The notes below the pieces were generated by a model. The model made no database searches. It was not told the DNA's origin and saw nothing but the letters and a program-made list of their open reading frames with translations. This document shows positions 1-7,019 of a stretch of 8,398 nt of DNA, piece by piece; position 1 is the stretch's first letter; every line of letters starts with the position of its first letter. Origin of the DNA: Candidatus Aminicenantota bacterium (GTDB lineage Bacteria > Acidobacteriota > Aminicenantia > JAMOAD01); contig JALXDT010000034.1 of assembly GCA_027070475.1 (NCBI GenBank), positions 1 to 8,398 on the forward strand, in the 5' to 3' direction. A program made the translations under genes and the position numbers.

Positions 1-44
1 TTTTATCTGTTTTTTTACTTTTTAGCTTCTCTTTCTCATTTAAT

Positions 45-48
45 GGAG
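45..48 (+). promoter_or_regulatory. possible ribosome binding site GGAG for the GTG start at 54
   Basis: GGAG lies five bases upstream of the GTG at 54. The GTG also overlaps a TGA (55-57) that closes another frame open from position 1, giving a GTGA junction. This supports the internal GTG start, but it is weaker than the AAGGAGGT sites used by the minus-strand genes. It competes with the alternative that the hydrolase frame simply continues upstream out of the window. Confidence 0.35.
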
Positions 49-53
49 AAATT

Positions 54-935
54 GTGAAAAAGAGAGAGGTGAATTTGAAGCGGATAGCTTTTTCAATAAA
101 AAAGAGGAGAAAGGTAAAAGCAAATCTTGGTTTTATAAAAAAGGTAAATGTGTATGCAATAACATATTTGAGTGATGGTTTGAAAGTTAAAGGGTTCCTT
201 TCAATTCCGAAAGAGGATGGACTCTTTCCTGTGGTTATATATAACAGAGGGGGAAATAAAAATTTCGGAGCCATAACTCCCTACAAAGTCTTAAATATAA
301 TAGCAAGAATTTCAAGCTGGGGCTATGTGGTTGTCGCAAGTCAATACAGGGGAAATATGGGAGGAGAAGGAAAAGAGGAGTTCGGCGGAAAAGATGTTAA
401 TGATATTTTAAACCTTATTCCTCTTGTAAAGGGAATAAAAAAGGCTGATAGTTCAAAGATAGGTATTTTCGGGTGGAGCAGAGGTGGTATGATGACATAT
501 CTCGTTCTCAAAAAGACAAATATAATCAAAGCTGCTGTTGTTGGAGGAGGCTTATCCGACCTTTTTATGATGATGGAAAGCAGGCCTGAAATGGAAGATG
601 TTTATAAAGAGAATATTCCCGGCTACAATAAAAAAACAAGAGAAGAGCTTTTGAAGGAGAGATCCGCAGTATACTGGGCTGACAAAATCTCAAAAACCAC
701 CCCTATTTTAATGCTTCATGGAACAGCTGACTGGAGAGTTATTCCACAGATGAGCTTAAAACTTGCCAATGAATTTTTAAAAGTAAAGCAGCCCTTTAGA
801 TTAATTATGTTTGAAGGAGGAGACCATGCTCTTTCAGAATTCGGCAAAGAGGTGTTTTACAATACAAAACTCTGGTTTAAAAGATTTTTGAAGGATAATG
901 AGCCTTTACCGAATCTGACTCCCCATGGAGATTGA
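54..935 (+). CDS. alpha/beta hydrolase, S9 prolyl-oligopeptidase / dienelactone hydrolase type
   Basis: Predicted serine hydrolase of 293 aa from the GTG at 54. The catalytic triad is readable: nucleophile Ser142 in GWSRGG (140-145), Asp226 in LHGTADWRV (221-229) and His258 in GGDHAL (255-260). An N-terminal strand region (SDGLKVKGFLSIP, 40-52), the NRGG segment (64-67, possible oxyanion-hole loop) and YRGNMGGEG (98-106) are typical of S9-like and dienelactone-hydrolase-like folds. A lid-like insertion lies at about 166-210. Family knowledge says peptidase, esterase or acyl hydrolase; the substrate cannot be read here. The start is uncertain. GTG 54 has GGAG at 45-48, but the same frame is open to the left edge and reads like a signal-peptide core (LSVFLLFSFSFNGE), so the protein may begin outside the window and be exported. 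Its stop directly abuts the stop of the convergent minus-strand gene. Confidence 0.85.
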   Translation: MKKREVNLKRIAFSIKKRRKVKANLGFIKKVNVYAITYLSDGLKVKGFLSIPKEDGLFPVVIYNRGGNKNFGAITPYKVLNIIARISSWGYVVVASQYRGNMGGEGKEEFGGKDVNDILNLIPLVKGIKKADSSKIGIFGWSRGGMMTYLVLKKTNIIKAAVVGGGLSDLFMMMESRPEMEDVYKENIPGYNKKTREELLKERSAVYWADKISKTTPILMLHGTADWRVIPQMSLKLANEFLKVKQPFRLIMFEGGDHALSEFGKEVFYNTKLWFKRFLKDNEPLPNLTPHGD

Positions 936-3125
936 TTAAGGTCGTATGCTCAATACCACTTTAAAAACAAATTTATCATACTGCGAGATGAATCTTTCGG
1001 CAGGATCCCAGATTTTACCCCAATTTTTATTGAGTGTGAAATAGAGTTTATTTCCGGGGGATATTCTCCAGCTAAAACGGATATTTGCTCCTAAGTTTTT
1101 TGATACATTGTCATACTGAAAATAGTTTAAGAGTGCTATATCGGGAGAGAAAAAGATATCAGCCTTAGCTCTGTATACAATTCCTTTAAAATTTCCCTCC
1201 TTTAAATTAGTGTTAACATAATCAAGAAAAAGGCTTAAATTTAAAGTACCATCAATCCTGTAATGCAAACTTGTAACCACAACATCTATTTTTCCTGTGT
1301 AGTATTTGCCGGTTTTGCATGCAAATTTAAGATAAAGTTTTTTATAGGGAGCTGTATCATACTCAAATCTATAGTGAACAAAATTATATTTGGCAGCAGG
1401 AATTGAAATATCCTCAGTCATATTAAAATCAGAAAAAAGGTTATCAACATAGTTTTCTATACTGAACATGAACTTTTCTCCACCTTTGAAATTAATATTC
1501 AAGGGAGTAATTGTTGTAGTCCATGATTCAATTTGGCCATCAAGCATAAGGTAAAAAACAGTATTAAATGTGAAGAAAAGCTGTCTTGCGTATTTTCCAG
1601 CAATCCCCTTTTGAGGTCTGGGCTTATAATTAAATGTATAAGAAAGAAATTTTCTCTGTTCTCTTAACATAAAAGCCAAGCCTGGAGAAAAACCTTCTCC
1701 TAAATAGAGGTAGGTAAATTGTGAGGCTATAAGATCATTGGGATAATCAATTTTAAGACCATAGGATTTGTGATCTCCTTCAAGTTTATTCCAGTTATAG
1801 AGCCACCAGAGTCCCATTTCTAAATTTTTGTTTTTTAAAAATTTTGATGTTGAATAAACAAAATCAAAACCTAAAAGGCGGTTTAAATCCGTGGAATTCG
1901 GGTCACCATCCGTAAATATAATTCCAATTTTGCTCTGTTCAAAAATATTCTGATATACTCTTCCAGCAATGAAATTTTTGGAGGGATTATCCTCAAAATC
2001 CCTTGTTTTCACATCAAGCACTGCAATATTCGTATCCTGAATCCTTCCAAAAAGCTTTGTTCCGAAAAGCACGGGAATCTGCTTTCCCTCCGATAACCCA
2101 ATTTTTCTACTAAAAAATGGAATTAAGGTTGGACCTATGGTTGATCCGAACTTAAAGATATCAGAACCTTCTAAAAAAAATCCCCTTTTTTCAGGAAAAA
2201 AGAGGGGAAATCTGCTCACATTTATTCTTCTATCATCTACTTCTGTTTCTGCAAAATCTGTATTATAGCTGAAGACACCCACAAGATTTGGGGTAAAATT
2301 TTTATACAGATCAAATCCGCCTGTGTATCCATATTCCCTTTCAGGATTAATCGATAAATCCTTTTCAGTATCAAAACTGATATAAGGTTTTATTGTCAGG
2401 CCTTTTCCCTGCTTAATATCTTTTATACCTTCCATATTTGCTGCAATCGCCGGATTGTAAAACAAAAGATCATGGCTAAACCCTGATAATCTTATAATCT
2501 CCCACTTTCTTGCAATTACCCTCTCCACATTTATTCCCCAGCTGTGAAGCTTTGGATTGAAAAGTAGTGTTTTAAAAGGAATCTTTATCTCTGCACTCCA
2601 TCCATTTTTAAGAATCTTTGCTTTTCCCTCCCATATTCCATCCCAATTTAATGAATAGGATTTATCATTGGCCAACCCATCGCTTCTTGCACCTTTTGGA
2701 TTTATAAAAAAGACATAGGCAGTTCTTTTATTTTTAAATGGGTCAATTAATATTTTAATGAGATCATCATTTATGTTAACCTCACCCTTTTCAGATAAAT
2801 GTTCATCAATTTTTTTATCAAATTCCATTGTGTTAGCAATAATTCTGCTGGCTTCGGAATCATAGCACATTATTCCAAAGTAAATATTTTTATCATCATA
2901 AACAATCTTTAATTCTGTCTTTTCAGAAGGTTCTGAATTGGCTTTCGGCTCAACCATCCTGAATTTTGTGTAAGAGAGAGCTTTCTGCCAGGTCGTATCA
3001 TCAAGTTTACCATCAATACGAGGAGGATTTTTTATTCTTACAGCTTTTATTTCCACAGCTTTTTCTCCGTGGAGTGGAATTAAAATAATTACACTTAAGA
3101 ATAGTAAAAAAAATCTTTTCTTCAT
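936..3125 (-). CDS. CBM9-like domain plus DUF5916 outer-membrane beta-barrel protein
   Basis: Exported protein of 729 aa. A Lys-rich start and hydrophobic core (1-18) form a signal peptide, with likely cleavage near HG|EK (20/21). Residues about 25-240 match the carbohydrate-binding family 9-like domain: RIDGKLDDTTW (36-46), a Y-x-FG strand (82-84), a DGIWEGKAKI strand (162-171) and GWSAEIKIPF (175-184). Residues about 241-729 are DUF5916, marked by NTDFAETEVD (288-297) and the signature FFPEKRGFFLEG (309-320), followed by alternating beta-strands typical of an outer-membrane barrel. The last residues are KVVLSIRP, so the usual terminal aromatic is absent. It is the last gene of a three-gene operon, starting 7 bp after the preceding stop with no good Shine-Dalgarno (nearest AGGT 13 nt away), so translational coupling is likely. 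The family has no firmly established reaction; a glycan-linked envelope role is inferred. Confidence 0.9.
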   Translation of the reverse strand: MKKRFFLLFLSVIILIPLHGEKAVEIKAVRIKNPPRIDGKLDDTTWQKALSYTKFRMVEPKANSEPSEKTELKIVYDDKNIYFGIMCYDSEASRIIANTMEFDKKIDEHLSEKGEVNINDDLIKILIDPFKNKRTAYVFFINPKGARSDGLANDKSYSLNWDGIWEGKAKILKNGWSAEIKIPFKTLLFNPKLHSWGINVERVIARKWEIIRLSGFSHDLLFYNPAIAANMEGIKDIKQGKGLTIKPYISFDTEKDLSINPEREYGYTGGFDLYKNFTPNLVGVFSYNTDFAETEVDDRRINVSRFPLFFPEKRGFFLEGSDIFKFGSTIGPTLIPFFSRKIGLSEGKQIPVLFGTKLFGRIQDTNIAVLDVKTRDFEDNPSKNFIAGRVYQNIFEQSKIGIIFTDGDPNSTDLNRLLGFDFVYSTSKFLKNKNLEMGLWWLYNWNKLEGDHKSYGLKIDYPNDLIASQFTYLYLGEGFSPGLAFMLREQRKFLSYTFNYKPRPQKGIAGKYARQLFFTFNTVFYLMLDGQIESWTTTITPLNINFKGGEKFMFSIENYVDNLFSDFNMTEDISIPAAKYNFVHYRFEYDTAPYKKLYLKFACKTGKYYTGKIDVVVTSLHYRIDGTLNLSLFLDYVNTNLKEGNFKGIVYRAKADIFFSPDIALLNYFQYDNVSKNLGANIRFSWRISPGNKLYFTLNKNWGKIWDPAERFISQYDKFVFKVVLSIRP
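2173..2208 (-). terminator. terminator-like hairpin inside the DUF5916 gene
   Basis: Read on the minus strand, CCCC-TC-TTTTTTC is followed by a 2-nt loop and then GAAAAAAGGGGA. This gives four G-C pairs, six A-T pairs and a closing C-G, with a 2-nt TC bulge; the tight loop may open to four bases. An uninterrupted run of eight T follows immediately at 2180-2173. This is the shape of an intrinsic terminator on the transcribed strand, but it sits within codons for the conserved FPLFFPEKRGFFL segment. It may cause partial premature termination or may be a by-product of Phe and Lys codons in AT-rich DNA. Confidence 0.25.
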
Positions 3126-3132
3126 TTTTTAC

Positions 3133-4914
3133 TTAATTACCTGCTTTTAATAATAATGGAGTCCTTAATTTTTTATTCAAGTTTTCAACCTTATAAAAAT
3201 CATTCTTATTAGGAGTAAAATAAAATGGAAAGATGACACCTCTGTCAAAAAATGTACTCCCTCTTTTTGTCAAAACATCAGGCCTTGTTCCCTTGAAGGC
3301 AAAAGGAATTATCCATGTCCTTGTAAAATATGTCAACGGAACAGAAGATTCAATATGAGAGTAAAGTATAAATTGGGGCCTGTATACAGGCCTGATACCA
3401 GAGTACTTGTTAAATGCTGCTATTTTATACCATATGGTTGAAATTCCATATCCCTTGGGTTTGTTAACCATTGCAATCCAGGGAAGTTCTGCATCAATAA
3501 AGGAGGCAGCACTATCCAGAAGACCTGCTCTCTGAAGGGTTGGGATAATATTTATATTACCATTTCTTGATTTCCAGACATAGTGAGTAACAAGGTTAGA
3601 ATCCAATAATATCTCTGATGTTCTTAACTGAGATAAAGCACAATCATGCTTTACCTCTGTTACAGTACTGATTCCTATAAAGGGAGTGTTTGAATAAAAA
3701 TCATAAGTCACATATGCATAAACTTGCTCATTTAATCTACCGTACCTTGTTATTTTGAAGAGCATTTTTCCCTTTGTTATGATTTTTGTAAAATCCGGAG
3801 GATTCCATCTATATGTTTGCGACCAGACTTCATCTTCAGCAAGGACTCCCGGATTATATTGAAGTGCTCTTCCTATGCTTTCCTTAAACATAATATTTTT
3901 TTCTTTGCCCTTAAGAAGAATCTTTTTTATCTGTCCGGATCTTTTATCAAGATAGACAGTATAAAATCTGTTTGAAATAATAAAACCCTGTCTCTCCAAT
4001 TTTTTTATTTTAAGTGGTGTTGAGATTTCAGGTTTTTCGGATTTCGGGATTGAGCCATATGTTATAATGTAGGGAACCTTCTGATGAGCTTTTACATTAG
4101 CAAAAAAGAATATTTTTGCATTTATTGCCGGAGTGTGAAGATACCAGCTCCCATACCCTCTGACATATTTTGGGGGATTTACTGATTTTAGATCAAATAT
4201 CTGAAAGGGAATTTCCTTTAATTCCCCATTTTCTCCAATTCTGAAAATTCTAACTTCCTTTTTCAGTTCACTTTCATCGTGTGGAGCAAGAAGTTCAGAA
4301 GGAATAACACTTAAAGAGACAGTAAAAGGCTCATTTACTCTGTCAAGCCCTGCCTCCTCAGAAAGTGAAAAAGATTCATAATCAACTGTCCAATCTGGCA
4401 TCCCTCCCTTTGCGGGAGTTAATCCCGTGAAAACTCTCTTCTCCTCTGCTTTTCTACCATTCTTGGTCCTATATTTCACAGAAACTTCAACTTTTACTTT
4501 CTCTCTATTGTGCCATAAAGATCTAATGAGAATAACTATATTCCTTAAATCCTTTCCCTCTTTTACAAGAGATTTTTTTCTCCTGTGAGTATAAACCTGA
4601 GCTTCTCCGTTAACAAAGATATAGTATGCTCCGCTTGTGAACTCTCTTCCGTTTATTTTTATTGTATCAACATAAGCATTATAAGCACCTTTAAGATCTC
4701 CAAAGGGTACAGCAATTTCATAGACAGGTCTTTCTCCCGTTGGGGAGAAGAAAGAAAGTTTTTTAAGTGTTTTTGGATTAAATCTTATATTATCAGGTTG
4801 GAAGAGATTTCCCACAAAAACTCCTTTTTGTGTTCTGTTTATGACATTTAAAGAAGCAAAAGACAGGGTGATAAGAAGAACAAGAATGTAGAAACCTATT
4901 AGAATCTTTTTCAT
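3133..4914 (-). CDS. exported protein of unknown function with mutarotase-like C-terminal region
   Basis: Protein of 593 aa that I cannot assign to a named family. It has a signal peptide (1-20, likely cleavage SFA|SL). A small beta-rich module (about 60-165) contains RPVYEIAVPF and IKINGREF and ends in KVEVSVKYRTKNGRK. A central module (about 174-290) contains SLSEEAGLDR, EPFTVSLSV and GELKEIPFQIF. A C-terminal region (about 311-565) opens with ISNRFYTVYLDKRSGQIKKI, which recalls the first strands of the galactose-mutarotase-like sandwich in GH38 or rhamnogalacturonan-lyase-like enzymes. No alpha/alpha barrel or catalytic motif is recognisable, so an enzymatic role is unproven. The ATG overlaps the upstream stop (ATGA) and has AAGGAGGT 5 nt ahead, giving tight translational coupling. 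It is paralogous to the 674-aa protein just upstream in the operon, which has two copies of the small module. Confidence 0.85.
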   Translation of the reverse strand: MKKILIGFYILVLLITLSFASLNVINRTQKGVFVGNLFQPDNIRFNPKTLKKLSFFSPTGERPVYEIAVPFGDLKGAYNAYVDTIKINGREFTSGAYYIFVNGEAQVYTHRRKKSLVKEGKDLRNIVILIRSLWHNREKVKVEVSVKYRTKNGRKAEEKRVFTGLTPAKGGMPDWTVDYESFSLSEEAGLDRVNEPFTVSLSVIPSELLAPHDESELKKEVRIFRIGENGELKEIPFQIFDLKSVNPPKYVRGYGSWYLHTPAINAKIFFFANVKAHQKVPYIITYGSIPKSEKPEISTPLKIKKLERQGFIISNRFYTVYLDKRSGQIKKILLKGKEKNIMFKESIGRALQYNPGVLAEDEVWSQTYRWNPPDFTKIITKGKMLFKITRYGRLNEQVYAYVTYDFYSNTPFIGISTVTEVKHDCALSQLRTSEILLDSNLVTHYVWKSRNGNINIIPTLQRAGLLDSAASFIDAELPWIAMVNKPKGYGISTIWYKIAAFNKYSGIRPVYRPQFILYSHIESSVPLTYFTRTWIIPFAFKGTRPDVLTKRGSTFFDRGVIFPFYFTPNKNDFYKVENLNKKLRTPLLLKAGN

Positions 4915-6935
4915 CTTTTACCTCCTTGAAGATAAACCAAAGGATATGCTTCAGAATCCTCCAGAGGAGGGTAGAATAGCTCAACTTGTAAAGGATTTCT
5001 TAAAAGCATGTCTGTTTTTTCTATCTTCTCCTTTGCTATCTCAAGATTATTATATTTTAAAATCAAAAGAGCATATTTACCGGTAAAAACATCTCCTTTT
5101 CTTAAAAAAATGGATTTGTTAGAGAGAGGATATCCCACTCCTCTCATATGAGCTATCTTCTGATTGTTTAAAATTATGTAATTAAAGAAGTTGTACATTC
5201 CTTCACTTTTTGGATTATAGGAAAAGCTTTTGGTATCCAATAGAATCTTTGTAATCAATACTTTCTTTTTTCTGTTAACAAAAGCTACCCATCTTGAATT
5301 TTCGTTAAGAGAAAGAATTATACCCCCTATTTCTCTTTTTTCAGTTAAATCAATGGATTGGATCTTTCCTGGAATATCTCTCCAGAGTAATTCATCAAAA
5401 TCACTAAGATTCAAACCAAGATAATCAATTGGAATATAATTAACAAATCCCTCCTTTTTAATGATTCTATTTTCTTTTTCGATTAAATAAGGTTTTTCGT
5501 AAAAGAATTTGTAGGTTGAGCTGTAAGCTTCTGATTTATCCTTAAATTTTAGTAAACCTATGTTATTTATCTTTTCACTTTTGAAAAATGAATTTTCAAC
5601 TCTGCTAAAATTTTCTCTGTTTTTTATCTTAAATTTTGTCCCATTCTTTAGAATGATTTTATCTAAAGCACCATCTTCTGAAAACAAACAATCAAAGTTT
5701 TTTGTTTTTATACTTTTTTTATTGATTTGAAAATTGTTAATTTCTACTCTCTTATTAAAAACTCCTTTACCATAGTATAGAACAAAGACTCTTTTTTCAA
5801 AAGATTCAATATCTACCGGAAACACAATTTTTAAATTAACATATTCTGAATTATTATTTTTTTTGAAATTAATAAGTTTAAAGGGGACCTGTACAAACTT
5901 ACCATTCTCATAATCATGTCCTAAACGGTAGTAGGTAACAAGTCTTAAATTTGAAGGGGAAACAAGATCTTTCCTTTTTAATGATAAAGAAATTTCAACA
6001 GGCTCTTTTCTTCTTTTCATCCCAGCCTTTTCAGATACAATTATTGAAACATATCTATAGTTGTTTTTAGCAAAATTAGTTCCCCATGGAGCTTTATTTG
6101 ATCTTAAGGTTAGTGTTTGAGTTTTTCCATCTTTAGTGATTCCTATAACCTTCAAAACAAGCTTTTCCCCCTTTTCCCATGTTAATGGAATATCCATCAT
6201 AAAACCATTATCATTATCTATTTTATTGTTGTAAACTTCGGTATTCCTTATTCCTTCTAATTTTCCATAGGATGTGAAAGAGAGAAGATAATAAAGTGAA
6301 TCCATTAACCTGTAATTTTTTATATGCCTTCCGTTCACTATAACTTTTTCTATTTTAAATGGTTTATACTGTTTAGGGAAAAATGCTGCCCTGATACGAA
6401 AGTAAGGGAAAACATAAATGGGTCTTCCGAAAGGAATAAAACCTCTGTAAAACAAAGTTCCTTGAGCCCTTTTAAAAGGAGTTTTTTGAGAAACTTTAAG
6501 AGATATTTTTTCCCCCGACATGGTTGTGCCAATAACTTTAACAACAGCTTTTTTATCAGGTCTCCAGTTTGAATAAAATATTATGGACAATGGAACATTG
6601 CCGAAAGCTTTTTTCAAAAGATTATGCTGACCGTTGTTCAGAACTCTATATTTTTTAATCTCCTTTCCATTGAAGAAAACATGATTAACAACAAAAGGTT
6701 TGAACTGATCTTCTCTGAACTTTGCCTCAATATCATAGAAAAAGAATGATATGGATTTGAAGTCGTAAAATTTAATTTCTTTCTTTTTCTTCATCCTTTC
6801 GATCTTATGATAATAGGGGAGAGGATACTGGTTGTAAATAGTTTTCCCCCCATCGTTATTTTCAGGATAAACAGTGATGCCCAAGCCCAAAAAGGATAAA
6901 AGGATGATAAAAACTTTTACTTTTCTTAAGAACAT
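4911..6935 (-). CDS. exported protein of unknown function with duplicated N-terminal module
   Basis: Protein of 674 aa, first gene of the operon, not assignable to a named family. It has a Sec-type signal peptide (about 1-24). Two tandem beta-rich repeats follow, about 62-162 and 174-288, each with KPF, V-x-x-NG, IK-x-YR and KVIG-x-T blocks. A central module (about 293-392) carries SEKAGMKRR, EPVEISLSL and GKFVQVPFKLI, matching the same module in the 593-aa neighbour. The C-terminal part starts at NFDCLFSEDGALDKI (413-427) and is more diverged; it retains SRWVAFVN (547-554), corresponding to LPWIAMVN in the neighbour. No catalytic motif is visible. Composition is rich in Lys, Asn and Phe. AAGGAGGT sits 6 nt before the ATG, and an extended -10 promoter lies about 30 bp upstream. 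A structural or binding role in the cell envelope is inferred from export and the DUF5916 neighbour. Confidence 0.85.
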   Translation of the reverse strand: MFLRKVKVFIILLSFLGLGITVYPENNDGGKTIYNQYPLPYYHKIERMKKKKEIKFYDFKSISFFFYDIEAKFREDQFKPFVVNHVFFNGKEIKKYRVLNNGQHNLLKKAFGNVPLSIIFYSNWRPDKKAVVKVIGTTMSGEKISLKVSQKTPFKRAQGTLFYRGFIPFGRPIYVFPYFRIRAAFFPKQYKPFKIEKVIVNGRHIKNYRLMDSLYYLLSFTSYGKLEGIRNTEVYNNKIDNDNGFMMDIPLTWEKGEKLVLKVIGITKDGKTQTLTLRSNKAPWGTNFAKNNYRYVSIIVSEKAGMKRRKEPVEISLSLKRKDLVSPSNLRLVTYYRLGHDYENGKFVQVPFKLINFKKNNNSEYVNLKIVFPVDIESFEKRVFVLYYGKGVFNKRVEINNFQINKKSIKTKNFDCLFSEDGALDKIILKNGTKFKIKNRENFSRVENSFFKSEKINNIGLLKFKDKSEAYSSTYKFFYEKPYLIEKENRIIKKEGFVNYIPIDYLGLNLSDFDELLWRDIPGKIQSIDLTEKREIGGIILSLNENSRWVAFVNRKKKVLITKILLDTKSFSYNPKSEGMYNFFNYIILNNQKIAHMRGVGYPLSNKSIFLRKGDVFTGKYALLILKYNNLEIAKEKIEKTDMLLRNPLQVELFYPPLEDSEAYPLVYLQGGKR
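4920..4927 (-). promoter_or_regulatory. ribosome binding site AAGGAGGT for the 593-aa gene
   Basis: A near-perfect Shine-Dalgarno lies 5 nt before the ATG at 4914. It is embedded in the last codons of the upstream gene, where it encodes the Gly-Gly of its C-terminus, and the ATGA overlap follows. It fixes the start and indicates coupled but independently strong initiation. Confidence 0.85.
6072..6752 (-). repeat. tandem protein-module duplication within the 674-aa protein
   Basis: Residues 77-101 and 189-213 align without gaps at 11 of 25 identical positions, sharing Q-x-KPF, V-x-x-NG, IK-x-YR. The matching later blocks are VVKVIGTTMSG (131-141) and VLKVIGITKDG (260-270). The first blocks are offset by 112 residues, and the second copy has an extra stretch of about 17 residues (near 225-245) before the last strands. 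The DNA is diverged, so this is an old domain duplication rather than a recent sequence repeat. Confidence 0.75.
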
Positions 6936-6941
6936 AGAGTT

Positions 6942-6949
6942 ACCTCCTT
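6942..6949 (-). promoter_or_regulatory. ribosome binding site AAGGAGGT for the 674-aa gene
   Basis: A near-perfect Shine-Dalgarno lies 6 nt before the ATG at 6935 and decides this start. It falls in the short leader between the predicted transcription start and the gene. Confidence 0.85.
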
Positions 6950-6964
6950 AAGTTTAAGAGAACA

Positions 6965-6973
6965 ATTATACCA
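6965..6973 (-). promoter_or_regulatory. extended -10 promoter of the three-gene operon
   Basis: The minus strand reads TGG-TATAAT, a consensus -10 hexamer with the TGn extension. At 17 bp spacing the -35 position reads TTATTT, a poor match, so recognition would rely on the extended -10. Transcription would start near 6957, giving a leader of about 22 nt that contains the strong Shine-Dalgarno. It lies in the 84-bp gap after rel and would drive the 674-aa, 593-aa and DUF5916 genes together. Confidence 0.55.
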
Positions 6974-6984
6974 AATAAATTCAG

Positions 6985-7009
6985 GAAAAATAAGCCTCCG
7001 AGATGCGTC
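6985..7009 (-). terminator. weak candidate terminator after rel
   Basis: On the minus strand GCATC-TCG-GAGGC can fold into a 5-bp stem with one A-G mismatch, followed by TTATTTTT, starting just after the rel stop at 7020. The stem is short and imperfect, so termination would be leaky at best. It stands out as a GC-rich island in an otherwise AT-rich gap and could instead be a protein-binding site next to the operon promoter. Confidence 0.22.
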
Positions 7010-7019
7010 AAAAATAATC

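Noticed and set aside
913..933. Possible CTCC-CCAT-GGAG hairpin with AAT/ATT flanks at the convergent junction, considered as a bidirectional terminator
   Set aside because: The stem is only four strong pairs with an internal bulge, and no T-rich tract follows on either strand.
4585..4851. Antisense open frame of 88 codons over the start of the 593-aa gene, and similar 60-80 codon frames at 341-529, 5230-5424, 6324-6572 and 6350-6544
   Set aside because: All lie inside well-supported genes, show no family features and have no convincing ribosome binding site. They are expected by chance in long AT-rich coding regions.
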